Part shown: positions 1-7,683 of the stretch, piece by piece | Layout of the letters: every line of letters begins with the position of its first letter | Numbering within the stretch: position 1 is the first letter of the stretch | Assembly (NCBI RefSeq): GCF_020171845.1 | Contig: NZ_JAIVAM010000012.1 | Location: 62,001-126,000, forward strand | Source: Cytobacillus kochii | GTDB lineage: Bacteria > Bacillota > Bacilli > Bacillales > Cytobacillaceae | Direction: 5' to 3' | Length of the DNA stretch: 64,000 nt | Made by a program: the position numbers and the translations under genes | The notes under the pieces: generated by a model | Database searches by the model: none | What the model was told of the DNA's origin: nothing | The model's input: the letters and a program-made list of their open reading frames with translations, nothing else

Positions 1-789
1 ATCTGGACTAGGGTCGGGACTTAAAATGATGCACCCACCAGCATATAAGACACCAAAAACACCAGGTGAACTCATCGTGAAGTTATGTGCTACTGGTAAT
101 ACAGCAAGATATTTCGTCCTTTCACTTAATTCACAGATTTCTACACTTTTGCGAACACTATATAAATACTCATCATGTGTTCTCGGAATTAACTTAGGCA
201 ACCCAGTACTTCCACCAGATAATTGGAAAAATGCTAAATCGCTACCCGTAATATTTGGTAGATCCACAGACTCTTCAGACATTAGTGCTTCAACGTTTAA
301 AAACTCCTGCTCATCTCCTGCGACAATAATATGTTGTAATGTATTAACTTTTCCTTTCACTTCTCTGGCCATCTTCACATAATCATGTCTATCAAAAACA
401 TCAGGTATCACATAAGCAACGGCTTTTGTATGTTCGCAAAAGTAAGTAATTTCTGTTTGTCGATGCAATGGCAAAGAGAAAATAGGGAGAGCCCCAATAC
501 GGAATAACGCAAAACAAACTTCAAAAAAGGTAATGGTATTGGTGAGTTGCAATACTACTCGATCTTGCTTTTTTATCCCAAGATGTATGAATCCATGGGC
601 TAAGCGATTGGCTCTATCATCTAACTCTTCATACGTGACTTTACGATTTCCTTCAATGAGCGCAATGGATGTCGGTGTGAATGTTGCCATTCTTTCTAAT
701 ACTTCCCCAAAAGTTTCACCAGTCCAGCAACCATTTGAGCGATATTTTGTTGCCACTTCATCTGGCCACGGTGTATATCCTTGTAACAT
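1..789 (-). CDS. dhbE: 2,3-dihydroxybenzoate-AMP ligase (siderophore), C-terminus outside window
   Basis: Only the first 263 codons lie in the window; the gene runs off the left edge. The enzyme activates 2,3-dihydroxybenzoate with ATP and loads it on the aryl carrier protein for catecholate siderophore assembly in the cytoplasm. The start reads MLQGYTPWPDEVATKYR, the usual N-terminus of EntE/DhbE proteins. An AMP-binding P-loop, SGGSTGLPK, lies at residues 191-199, and the aryl-acid pocket signature HNF is at 235-237 in AHNFTMSSPG. The start ATG at 789 follows AAAGGAG at a normal distance. It is the third gene after dhbA and dhbC with 20-nt gaps, so it should share their Fur-controlled promoter. 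A salicylate ligase is the main alternative; the dhbA and dhbC neighbours favour dihydroxybenzoate. Confidence 0.93.
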   Translation of the reverse strand, partial: MLQGYTPWPDEVATKYRSNGCWTGETFGEVLERMATFTPTSIALIEGNRKVTYEELDDRANRLAHGFIHLGIKKQDRVVLQLTNTITFFEVCFALFRIGALPIFSLPLHRQTEITYFCEHTKAVAYVIPDVFDRHDYVKMAREVKGKVNTLQHIIVAGDEQEFLNVEALMSEESVDLPNITGSDLAFFQLSGGSTGLPKLIPRTHDEYLYSVRKSVEICELSERTKYLAVLPVAHNFTMSSPGVFGVLYAGGCIILSPDPSPD

Positions 790-809
790 TTACAACTCTC
801 CTTTATGAA

Positions 810-1970
810 TTATTCAATACCTAATGCACTTAACATCGTTTTTAATTTTGCGGCCGTTTCATCACATTCTTCTTGTGGTACTGATTGAGCAACAATTCCT
901 GCTCCAGCAAATAACTTCATTTTTCGTTGACTCAGTTCTGCACATCTAATTGAAATCGCCCACTCTCCATCACCGTTTCTTTTACTATAACCAATCATCC
1001 CTGTAAAATAATGACGATTATATGGCTCGAGTTCATTCAACAATTGAAAAGCATTAACTGCTGGTGTCCCACAAATAGCTGGTGTCGGATGAATACTCTC
1101 GGCTAATTGAACAGATGAAACGCTTTCGTCATACAACTCCCCTTCTATTTTTGTTGAAAGATGCCACATCGTTTTTGTAGAAATAACAGAAGGTCGAGCG
1201 GGAACAGTTAGTGTTCGACAATATGGTTTAAGATTTCTTTCAATCGCTTCAACGACAAGGCGATGTTCATATAAATCTTTTTCAGAGCAACTTAATTCTT
1301 GGGCCATTTTTTTATCATCCTCTTCGTTTGCCATCCTCGGCCTTGAACCTGCTAAAGGATTGGTAATCACTTTTCCTCCCTCTTTTTTAATCAGCAATTC
1401 CGGGCTAGATCCTATCAACGTACTTTTTTCATCTGATAAATGAACCGCAAAATTAAATTTATCTTCATTATCTGCTAATAAATTCTGTAAAACATAACGA
1501 ATATTCACGTCTTTACTAAACTCAATTTGCATTAAACGGCCTAAAACAACCTTTTTAAGCTCTGCATTTTTTATTCTTGCTACAGCCTTTTCGACCATCA
1601 TCATATATTCCTGTGGTTGTGGATGAAAATTCACCTTATTAGGTAACGGGAGTCTATTTCCTTCTTGATATCTTGTACTAGTTAACGGTTTCTCCAACAT
1701 TACTTCTTTAGGGATATATAAGGTTGCTACATCCTTTTGATCCAAAGGAAAAGCAGCTATCATCAGATCATGATGTCCATATGTCCGGGGACACTTCTGC
1801 CAAAGTAAATCCACTCGTTCGCTAAAGGATTTTCCTTCCTGTTCTTCCGTATGTAATTTAACTTCCTTTCCCTTTGCTAAAATATGTTTCGTGGGAAAAC
1901 CAAGGAAACTATCGCCATTATTATATAAATCCGCCATTTTATTGACGCTTTTTTCTTGTAATATCGCCAT
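810..1970 (-). CDS. dhbC: isochorismate synthase (siderophore pathway)
   Basis: This 386-residue protein converts chorismate to isochorismate, the first committed step to 2,3-dihydroxybenzoate. The chorismate-binding enzyme fold is clear in its C-terminal two thirds: GSSPELLIKKEGGKVITNPL with LAGSRPR, an AICGTPA segment near residue 300, and the closing GAGIVAQSVPQEECDETAAK. Length matches DhbC/EntC, not the longer menaquinone enzymes, which supports a siderophore role. The start ATG at 1970 follows AGGTGG. It lies 21 nt after dhbA and 20 nt before dhbE. A MenF assignment is unlikely because no menaquinone genes are adjacent. Confidence 0.93.
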   Translation of the reverse strand: MAILQEKSVNKMADLYNNGDSFLGFPTKHILAKGKEVKLHTEEQEGKSFSERVDLLWQKCPRTYGHHDLMIAAFPLDQKDVATLYIPKEVMLEKPLTSTRYQEGNRLPLPNKVNFHPQPQEYMMMVEKAVARIKNAELKKVVLGRLMQIEFSKDVNIRYVLQNLLADNEDKFNFAVHLSDEKSTLIGSSPELLIKKEGGKVITNPLAGSRPRMANEEDDKKMAQELSCSEKDLYEHRLVVEAIERNLKPYCRTLTVPARPSVISTKTMWHLSTKIEGELYDESVSSVQLAESIHPTPAICGTPAVNAFQLLNELEPYNRHYFTGMIGYSKRNGDGEWAISIRCAELSQRKMKLFAGAGIVAQSVPQEECDETAAKLKTMLSALGIE

Positions 1971-1991
1971 TAATATCCACCTCTTTTTTCG

Positions 1992-2765
1992 TCATTGTGC
2001 ACCTAAGCTCGCTCCACCATCTATCACAATATTATTCATAGTGATATGACTTGCCTGATCTGAAACGAGGTAAAGAATCGAATCAACAATATTTTCCGGA
2101 GTGGCTATTCTTTGTAATGGAATACCTACGCGATATTCTTCTTGAACACCCTTAATTCCTTGCTCAATAGCACCGTCCTTCCAGAAGTCTCTTTGCATAT
2201 CTGTGTCAGTGGCACCTGGTGAGACAATATTGCAACGTATATTGTATTTTGCAAGCTCTAACCCTAAACATCTTGTAAACATGAGAGAAGCAGCTTTTGA
2301 TGCACAATACGCTGACATAGATGTTCTCGGTACAGATGCTGCGTTTGAACTAACTGTAACAATTGCCCCAGATTGCTTGGTAATCATCACTTTACTCACC
2401 TCATGGGATAGATAAAATACCCCATTTGTATTAATGGAAAAAGTATGTTCCCATTCATCCATTGTCATAGATTGAATCGGGTTTACTGAGATCACACCAG
2501 CAACATTGACAAGAATATCAATCGTTTTATATTTTTCTATTACTAGTTGTATCGTATCTGTTACATGTGCTTTATTTGATACATCACAGATGTAGCCTTC
2601 AAATGTATGATCCCAGTTTGATAACTCTTCCGATAATTGGTTTAGTTTTTCTGCTTCGATATCTAAGCCAACCACTTGGCAACCTTCAGAACAGAGACGC
2701 TTGACTAAAGCGGCACCCATTCCTTTTGCTGCACCTGAGATGACTGCAACTTTTCCTTTAAGCAT
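1992..2765 (-). CDS. dhbA: 2,3-dihydro-2,3-dihydroxybenzoate dehydrogenase
   Basis: This 257-residue short-chain dehydrogenase oxidises 2,3-dihydro-2,3-dihydroxybenzoate to 2,3-dihydroxybenzoate with NAD. The Rossmann glycine motif GAAKGMGAAL is close to the N-terminus, NVAG in the middle, and the catalytic Tyr and Lys sit in SAYCASKAA. I chose the ATG at 2765 because AAAGGGTG lies just upstream; an in-frame TTG 18 nt earlier has no ribosome binding site. It is the first gene of the operon: promoter at about 2899-2928 and a perfect Fur box at 2866-2884 lie directly upstream. SDR sequences alone are not diagnostic, so the specific call rests on the dhbC and dhbE neighbours. Confidence 0.9.
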   Translation of the reverse strand: MLKGKVAVISGAAKGMGAALVKRLCSEGCQVVGLDIEAEKLNQLSEELSNWDHTFEGYICDVSNKAHVTDTIQLVIEKYKTIDILVNVAGVISVNPIQSMTMDEWEHTFSINTNGVFYLSHEVSKVMITKQSGAIVTVSSNAASVPRTSMSAYCASKAASLMFTRCLGLELAKYNIRCNIVSPGATDTDMQRDFWKDGAIEQGIKGVQEEYRVGIPLQRIATPENIVDSILYLVSDQASHITMNNIVIDGGASLGAQ

Positions 2766-2865
2766 CTTAACACCCTTTCTCAACAGATAATCATTCTCAA
2801 TTAAAATAAAAAAAGAAAGCGTTCATTTCTTTCTTACATGGTTAGAAAAAAATTACACTTTTAAT

Positions 2866-2884
2866 GATAATGATTCTCATTATC
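2866..2884. promoter_or_regulatory. Fur box upstream of dhbA
   Basis: The 19-bp sequence GATAATGATTCTCATTATC is an essentially exact copy of the classic Fur box. It lies about 100 bp before dhbA, just after the inferred -10. A weaker copy, GATAATCATTCTCAATT, starts at 2786 close to the dhbA ribosome binding site. Iron-repressed transcription of siderophore synthesis is well established in Bacillus. Confidence 0.92.
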
Positions 2885-2898
2885 ACATCACAATATTA

Positions 2899-2928
2899 AC
2901 AATAGTACAGATTCCTAATATTCGTCAA
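2899..2928 (-). promoter_or_regulatory. SigA-type promoter of the dhb operon
   Basis: Read on the minus strand, TTGACG (2923-2928) and TATTGT (2899-2904) are 18 bp apart. The Fur box begins 14 bp downstream of the -10, so Fur bound there would cover the start site. Confidence 0.6.
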
Positions 2929-2954
2929 GGAGGAAAAAAATCCTATTTCTATGA

Positions 2955-2987
2955 AATCGAATGGTTTTTTATCGAATCGAATGGTTT
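2955..2987. repeat. 13-bp direct repeat upstream of the dhb promoter
   Basis: AATCGAATGGTTT occurs at 2955-2967 and again at 2975-2987, exactly 20 bp apart, that is two helical turns on one DNA face. The pair lies 27-59 bp upstream of the -35 element, where an activator would bind. The rest of the stretch from 2988 to 3150 is AT-rich and holds no gene that I can see. Confidence 0.6.
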
Positions 2988-3151
2988 GGAATGGAAAATT
3001 AAGGATTGAATGACGATCGATTGAACCAAAAAATTTTATAAATGTAGGAAAAGTTATTTAAATATCTATAGTAAAAAATACAGGTGGCTTTTTGGGAATT
3101 CATTCATTTTTCTTTTAAAAAACCTTTATTTTCTAATAAATTCCAGATAAA

Positions 3152-3197
3152 AAAGAAACGAACTCTAAGTGAATGTCACTGTTAAGTTCGTTTCTTT
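3152..3197 (-). terminator. terminator of the pyrimidine degradation operon
   Basis: A perfect 13-bp stem (AAAGAAACGAACT with AGTTCGTTTCTTT) is followed on the minus strand by a short T run. It lies 10 nt beyond the stop of the last operon gene. Confidence 0.8.
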
Positions 3198-3207
3198 GTT
3201 CATTCAT

Positions 3208-4437
3208 TTATTTTACAAGTTCCAATACAGCCTCTAACATTACATTGACACCTGCTGCACAATCGTCATATGGAGTAAATTCATCTTCACTATGGCTTTT
3301 TCCATTTATACTAGGTACAAATAACATAGCAGTAGGAATCATACTTGCGATAAACTGAGCATCATGCCCTGCACCACTAGCCATTTTTTTATATGGTAAT
3401 CTCTGTTCTTTTGTCACATTTTCTAGTAATTGAACCATTTCATTATCAAAATGGACGGTCGAGCGATCCCAGAGTTTTTCAATGAATACAGAACATCCTT
3501 CACTATTTACGGTTTCTTGTACTTTTTTTATTTTTTCTTCTACAATTGCTGTTACTTCAGGTTCCTTATGCCTTGCTTCAATCGTAAAAATCACTTCATT
3601 TGGAATAACCGTATGAACATTAGGAGAAACATCTAGTCTTCCCATAGTAAATACGAGGTCATCTGGTAAACTACTTAATTCATTTCTAATATCTTGAATA
3701 AAGTTATTGGTTGTAAATAGTGCATCTTTTCGTAAATGCATAGGCGTCGTGCCCGCATGATTAGAGTCACCTACGATTTTAATTTCATAACAGACCATCC
3801 CTACTACACAGTCAACTACACCAATCTTCAACTCTTCATGCTGAAGAACCGGTCCTTGTTCAATATGTAGCTCTAAAAAGGCATGCGCTTCTTTTAATCT
3901 ATTGGCCTCAGAGCCATTGAAACCGATCTTCGCCAACTCTTCTTTAAAGACCTTGCCATCAGCATCTTTTTTGTTCAACATCTTTTCACTATCAAACTTT
4001 CCACTTAAAACTCCGGAGGACATCATTGAAGGTTCAAATCTAGCACCTTCTTCATTCGTAAAATTAACTAACATAATAGGAATCTTAGGTGTAATATTAT
4101 TGTCAACAAGTGTTCTCACAATTTCTAAACCTGTAATTACCCCTAAAACACCGTCGAAACGACCTCCGCATTTTACTGAATCAAGGTGGGAACCGATGAC
4201 CACCGGTGGACGCTCTTCTAAACCTGGTAAAAGAGCATACATATTACCCATATCATCAATTTTCACTTCCATTTTCAGTGCTTCACAGCAGGTTTTAAAA
4301 TATTCTCGTGCTAAGCGATCTTCTTCTGATAGAGCTAACCTTGTTACACCATTATTCTCTGTCCTACCAAAATTCGCGAAATGTTCAATCGTTTCTGTTA
4401 ATCTCTCACTATTAATCCTTACTTTTTGTTTCTCCAA
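3208..4437 (-). CDS. M20-family Zn amidohydrolase, probable N-carbamoyl-beta-alanine hydrolase (ureidopropionase)
   Basis: This 409-residue protein belongs to the hydantoinase/carbamoylase branch of the M20 metallopeptidases, which includes bacterial beta-ureidopropionase, N-carbamoyl-L-amino acid hydrolase and allantoate amidohydrolase. Metal-site segments are visible in order: GSHLDSVKCGGRFDG, NEEGARF, LELHIEQGPVL and, near the C-terminus, GAGHDAQ. In this operon its job is most likely the third reductive pyrimidine step, N-carbamoyl-beta-alanine to beta-alanine, CO2 and ammonia. The start is TTG at 4437, set by AAGGAG eight nt upstream. It is the last gene, 21 nt after the 70-residue unknown protein. 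Sequence alone cannot exclude allantoate as substrate; preT/preA and dihydropyrimidinase argue for ureidopropionate. Confidence 0.85.
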   Translation of the reverse strand: MEKQKVRINSERLTETIEHFANFGRTENNGVTRLALSEEDRLAREYFKTCCEALKMEVKIDDMGNMYALLPGLEERPPVVIGSHLDSVKCGGRFDGVLGVITGLEIVRTLVDNNITPKIPIMLVNFTNEEGARFEPSMMSSGVLSGKFDSEKMLNKKDADGKVFKEELAKIGFNGSEANRLKEAHAFLELHIEQGPVLQHEELKIGVVDCVVGMVCYEIKIVGDSNHAGTTPMHLRKDALFTTNNFIQDIRNELSSLPDDLVFTMGRLDVSPNVHTVIPNEVIFTIEARHKEPEVTAIVEEKIKKVQETVNSEGCSVFIEKLWDRSTVHFDNEMVQLLENVTKEQRLPYKKMASGAGHDAQFIASMIPTAMLFVPSINGKSHSEDEFTPYDDCAAGVNVMLEAVLELVK

Positions 4438-4458
4438 AATGTCATCTCCTTCAACAAC

Positions 4459-4671
4459 TTATTTACGATTAATTAAATGGACAGAAAAATACTTGCGTGC
4501 ATCAGCTGTTAATATGTGTAACGTTTCAGAGTAAATCGTTGAACCTGTAATTCTCTCAAACTCCACAAAGGCACCACTTAAATTCTCTGTAATGCTTTTA
4601 ATTGTATAACCGTTATTTAACAGGACATCAATGCTTGTTTTTTCTTTCATATATTCAATATGCTCAGACAT
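4459..4671 (-). CDS. unknown 70-residue protein in the pyrimidine degradation operon
   Basis: I do not recognise this protein. It has 70 residues, no signal peptide, no cysteines and no membrane segment; the middle is mildly hydrophobic with a mixed beta-type pattern (NGYTIKSITENLSGAFVEF). It is likely a real gene: ATG at 4671 follows AAAGGAG, it starts 13 nt after the permease stop, ends 21 nt before the amidohydrolase, and has the same base composition as its neighbours. Position suggests a role linked to pyrimidine or ureido compounds, for example an accessory, sensor or small binding protein. That is inference from context only. Confidence 0.75.
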   Translation of the reverse strand: MSEHIEYMKEKTSIDVLLNNGYTIKSITENLSGAFVEFERITGSTIYSETLHILTADARKYFSVHLINRK

Positions 4672-4684
4672 TTGACCATCTCCT

Positions 4685-6157
4685 TTATTGGACTTTTTCT
4701 TTGACTTTAGTATTTACTATTTCCTGTTCATCAATAGATAAAACCCAATCTCTTCCGACTGTAATTCCCAGATATTTCTCATCACTAGGATCATTCATTT
4801 CGCTTTGCTTGTATTTTTTAAACCACCAGTACTTCGCTAAAACATAATAGAGAACAGCTCCAACGACAAAACCTACAATGGAAGAGTAGGTAGACAATAG
4901 ATTGGCACATATCCCCCCGACAATCCAAGCAATTAGTCCAGCGCCATTAAAACCTGCAAAATATTTGAATTGCCCTTCATTCTCATATAATGCTGGCACA
5001 TTCACTCTTCTCTTTCTTAATAAATAATAATCAGCAAATAATATACCAACGATAGATGTTAGGATTCCCCCAATGACTAATAACGCTTGATTAAGCACAT
5101 CAAACAAGCTCCATGGCTGCGCAAGAGTACCAATAATTCCTGCAAAAATGACCCCTACCCAAAAAGGTACTTTCGGCCCGCCTACATTAGAGAAAACAGT
5201 TGCTGCTGGTATAATGTTGGCCGAAGTATTTGTAGACCACTGTGCTAAAACAATCATTAATAGAAGAATCCCTAAAATAAAACCACTAGCTGATTCTTGT
5301 AATGCCACAATTGGATCTGATGTGCTAACTGCCATATATGATACAGCGCCAATCGCAATCATGAATGTATTCACAATTGGCATCACGATGATATTACCAA
5401 TTAACTGAGATTTATTGCGTTTAAACCAATTCCTCTCATTTCTAGGGGCTTTAAAGAATCTTGATAAGCTTGGCATATCTGCTGCAAGTGTAGCCCAAAA
5501 GCCCATATTTGCCATAATTACAACCATGAAAGCTGTAAAAGCAGTTATACCTGTCGCAGGACTTTCCACCCAAGTCCAGACATCTTTACCTTGGCTTGTT
5601 GCATTATCTGATAATGTAATATACATCCAACATGAGATTATAATAATAATAGGGGCAGCTAAATCAGCAAACCGTTCAATCGATTTAATTCCTAATGCTG
5701 TATTGATTAATTGTGCAGCAGCAAAAAGAATAAAGCATACGAACCACTGATCAAAGCCAAAAAGAAGATTAAGTATCCCGTTAATAGCGGAAGCACCAAA
5801 GTAAGTGTTTATGCCAAACCAACATGAAGCAGTTATCCCCCTAACAACTGAAGGAATATGTGTGCCAATTGTTCCAAACGGCGCCCGCATGTATACAGGA
5901 AAAGAAAGTCCATGTTCCACACCAATATCACCAATTAAGGACATCAATATCCCAATGACCACTGAGCCGATAATGGTTGCTAACAGAACCATAGGAAGCG
6001 ATAAATGAACAATTCCACCACCACCAATAGCAAATGCGGCTAGCACAATCGCCATACCAATCCAAATAACTGCAAAACCAAAGGTACCAATTTTCCTTTC
6101 CTTATAACCAATTGGCAATAGGTCCGGTGATTTTAAATAATTATCTTTCTTCTCCAA
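4685..6157 (-). CDS. NCS1-family permease, probable uracil/dihydropyrimidine or ureide uptake
   Basis: This protein of about 490 residues has roughly twelve hydrophobic segments. An early PIGYKERKIGTFGFAVIWIGM segment and a later FADYYLLRKRRVNVPALY loop are typical of nucleobase:cation symporter-1 proteins (allantoin, cytosine, uracil and hydantoin permeases). It sits between dihydropyrimidinase and the amidohydrolase, so it probably imports the pathway substrate (uracil, thymine or a hydropyrimidine). I place the start at TTG 6157 because AGGGGG ends eight nt upstream; a GTG nine nt earlier would overlap that site. Substrate specificity cannot be read from sequence. An 83-nt gap with a strong hairpin separates it from the upstream gene. 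Confidence 0.85.
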   Translation of the reverse strand: MEKKDNYLKSPDLLPIGYKERKIGTFGFAVIWIGMAIVLAAFAIGGGGIVHLSLPMVLLATIIGSVVIGILMSLIGDIGVEHGLSFPVYMRAPFGTIGTHIPSVVRGITASCWFGINTYFGASAINGILNLLFGFDQWFVCFILFAAAQLINTALGIKSIERFADLAAPIIIIISCWMYITLSDNATSQGKDVWTWVESPATGITAFTAFMVVIMANMGFWATLAADMPSLSRFFKAPRNERNWFKRNKSQLIGNIIVMPIVNTFMIAIGAVSYMAVSTSDPIVALQESASGFILGILLLMIVLAQWSTNTSANIIPAATVFSNVGGPKVPFWVGVIFAGIIGTLAQPWSLFDVLNQALLVIGGILTSIVGILFADYYLLRKRRVNVPALYENEGQFKYFAGFNGAGLIAWIVGGICANLLSTYSSIVGFVVGAVLYYVLAKYWWFKKYKQSEMNDPSDEKYLGITVGRDWVLSIDEQEIVNTKVKEKVQ

Positions 6158-6213
6158 TATGGACACCCCCTTAATATGAACAACACATTTAGTAAAGTTC
6201 TTGAAGTTGGATA

Positions 6214-6238
6214 CCCTGCTGAAATCATTTCAGCAGGG
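6214..6238 (-). other. intercistronic hairpin between dihydropyrimidinase and permease genes
   Basis: CCCTGCTGAAAT and ATTTCAGCAGGG form a perfect 12-bp inverted repeat around one central base. No T run follows on the minus strand, so it looks like an mRNA-stabilising or processing element, not a full terminator. Confidence 0.65.
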
Positions 6239-6249
6239 CGCAATAAAAG

Positions 6250-7659
6250 TTAAATCATTGTTGGTCGTTTTTCTAACGTTTCTCCATATTTAGCACGCTT
6301 AATAAAATTACCCTGACCTGCTTCACCTACAAATTGTTTATCTTTGATGATAAAGTTACCCCTAGATAACACTGAAATAGGCTCTCCTGTAATTTTCATG
6401 CCTTCAAAAGGATTGTAGTCAACTGCCATATGATGCGTTTTCGCCGACAACGTCCGTTCGACATTGCCATCATAGATAACAAGATCAGCATCAGCGCCAA
6501 CAGCTATCGTACCCTTTTTCGGATATAATCCAAATAATTTAGCTGCACGGGTTGACGTAATCTCTACAAATTGATTAAGTGATATTCTCCCTTTTTTCAC
6601 ACCTTCTGAAAATAAAATACTTACGCGGTCTTCAATTAATGGACCACCATTTGGAATCTTAGAAAAATCACCTTTTCCTAAGTCTTTCTGGCCAACAAAA
6701 TCAAAAGAACATTGATCAGATCCGAGTGTTTGTAATTGTCCTGTCTTTAACGCATTCCATAAATGATCTTGATTCCATTTTTCTCTTAATGGCGGTGACC
6801 AAACATATTTAGCTCCTTCAAAATCTGGTTTCTCCAAATAGGTTTGATCCAAGACCAAATATTGCGGACAGGTTTCACCCCAGATATCGATACCTTGACT
6901 TCTAGCTTCAGCAATTTTTTTAGCCGCATCTGCACACGAAACATGCACGACATATAATTGGGATCCAGCAAGTCCGGTAAGTGTTGCAGCTCTTCCTGTT
7001 GCTTCTGCCTCTGCTTCAGGGGGACGAGTTAAAGCATGATAAATAGGGTCTGTATTTCCTTTTGCTAATGCGTCCTTTACTAAATAATCAATTACATCAC
7101 CATTTTCAGCATGCACCATGACAAGTGCCCCAAGTTCTTTAGCGGCAAGTAAAGTTTTATATAGTGTCTCATCATCTGCTTGGAATTGATTTTTATAAGC
7201 CATAAATACTTTTAATGAAGTTATGCCTTCTTCCTCAACCATTTTCGGTATCTCTGCTAATACAGCGTCACTGCTCTCAACAATTTGCAAGTGAAAACCA
7301 TAGTCAATGACCGCTTTATTTTTTGATTTTTGATGCCAAGTTTCAACGGCGCTACTGAGTGATTTCCCTTTTGTCGTTAAACAAAAATCAACAATCGTAG
7401 TTGTTCCACCAAATGCGGCAGCTTTTGTACCCGTTTCAAAATCATCTTTAGTGACCGTTCCACCAAAAGGCATGTCTAAGTGAGTATGGGGGTCAATCGC
7501 ACCAGGGAAGACATAATGTCCTTTTGCATCAACGACTTCCGCACCACTCTCTTGAAGATTCTCTCCGATTTGCATAATTGTTTCATCTTCAATTAGTATA
7601 TCTGCTTTGTAAGTATCTGTTGCTGTAACAATTACTCCATTTTTTATGAGTTTTTTCAT
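6250..7659 (-). CDS. hydA: dihydropyrimidinase (D-hydantoinase)
   Basis: This 469-residue cyclic amidohydrolase opens dihydrouracil or dihydrothymine to the N-carbamoyl-beta-amino acid. The binuclear metal site is visible: DPHTHLDMPFG gives His58 and His60, SLKVFMAYKN gives the carboxylated Lys150, MVHAEN gives His183, VVHVSCADA supplies a further His, and GSDQCSFDF supplies the late Asp. The length fits the family. The ATG at 7659 follows AAAGGGTGG. It comes 24 nt after preA in the same operon, which makes pyrimidine degradation more likely than a general hydantoinase role. Some annotations call this gene pydB or dht. Confidence 0.93.
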   Translation of the reverse strand: MKKLIKNGVIVTATDTYKADILIEDETIMQIGENLQESGAEVVDAKGHYVFPGAIDPHTHLDMPFGGTVTKDDFETGTKAAAFGGTTTIVDFCLTTKGKSLSSAVETWHQKSKNKAVIDYGFHLQIVESSDAVLAEIPKMVEEEGITSLKVFMAYKNQFQADDETLYKTLLAAKELGALVMVHAENGDVIDYLVKDALAKGNTDPIYHALTRPPEAEAEATGRAATLTGLAGSQLYVVHVSCADAAKKIAEARSQGIDIWGETCPQYLVLDQTYLEKPDFEGAKYVWSPPLREKWNQDHLWNALKTGQLQTLGSDQCSFDFVGQKDLGKGDFSKIPNGGPLIEDRVSILFSEGVKKGRISLNQFVEITSTRAAKLFGLYPKKGTIAVGADADLVIYDGNVERTLSAKTHHMAVDYNPFEGMKITGEPISVLSRGNFIIKDKQFVGEAGQGNFIKRAKYGETLEKRPTMI

Positions 7660-7683
7660 AAGTAACCACCCTTTCTCACTCTT

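Noticed and set aside
26..808. Plus-strand frames of 90-120 codons at the left edge
   Set aside because: They are antisense to the dhbE coding sequence, which shows clear family motifs on the minus strand.
3902..4534. 210-codon plus-strand frame
   Set aside because: It is antisense to the amidohydrolase and the 70-residue gene, whose RBS, spacing and motifs identify the real strand.
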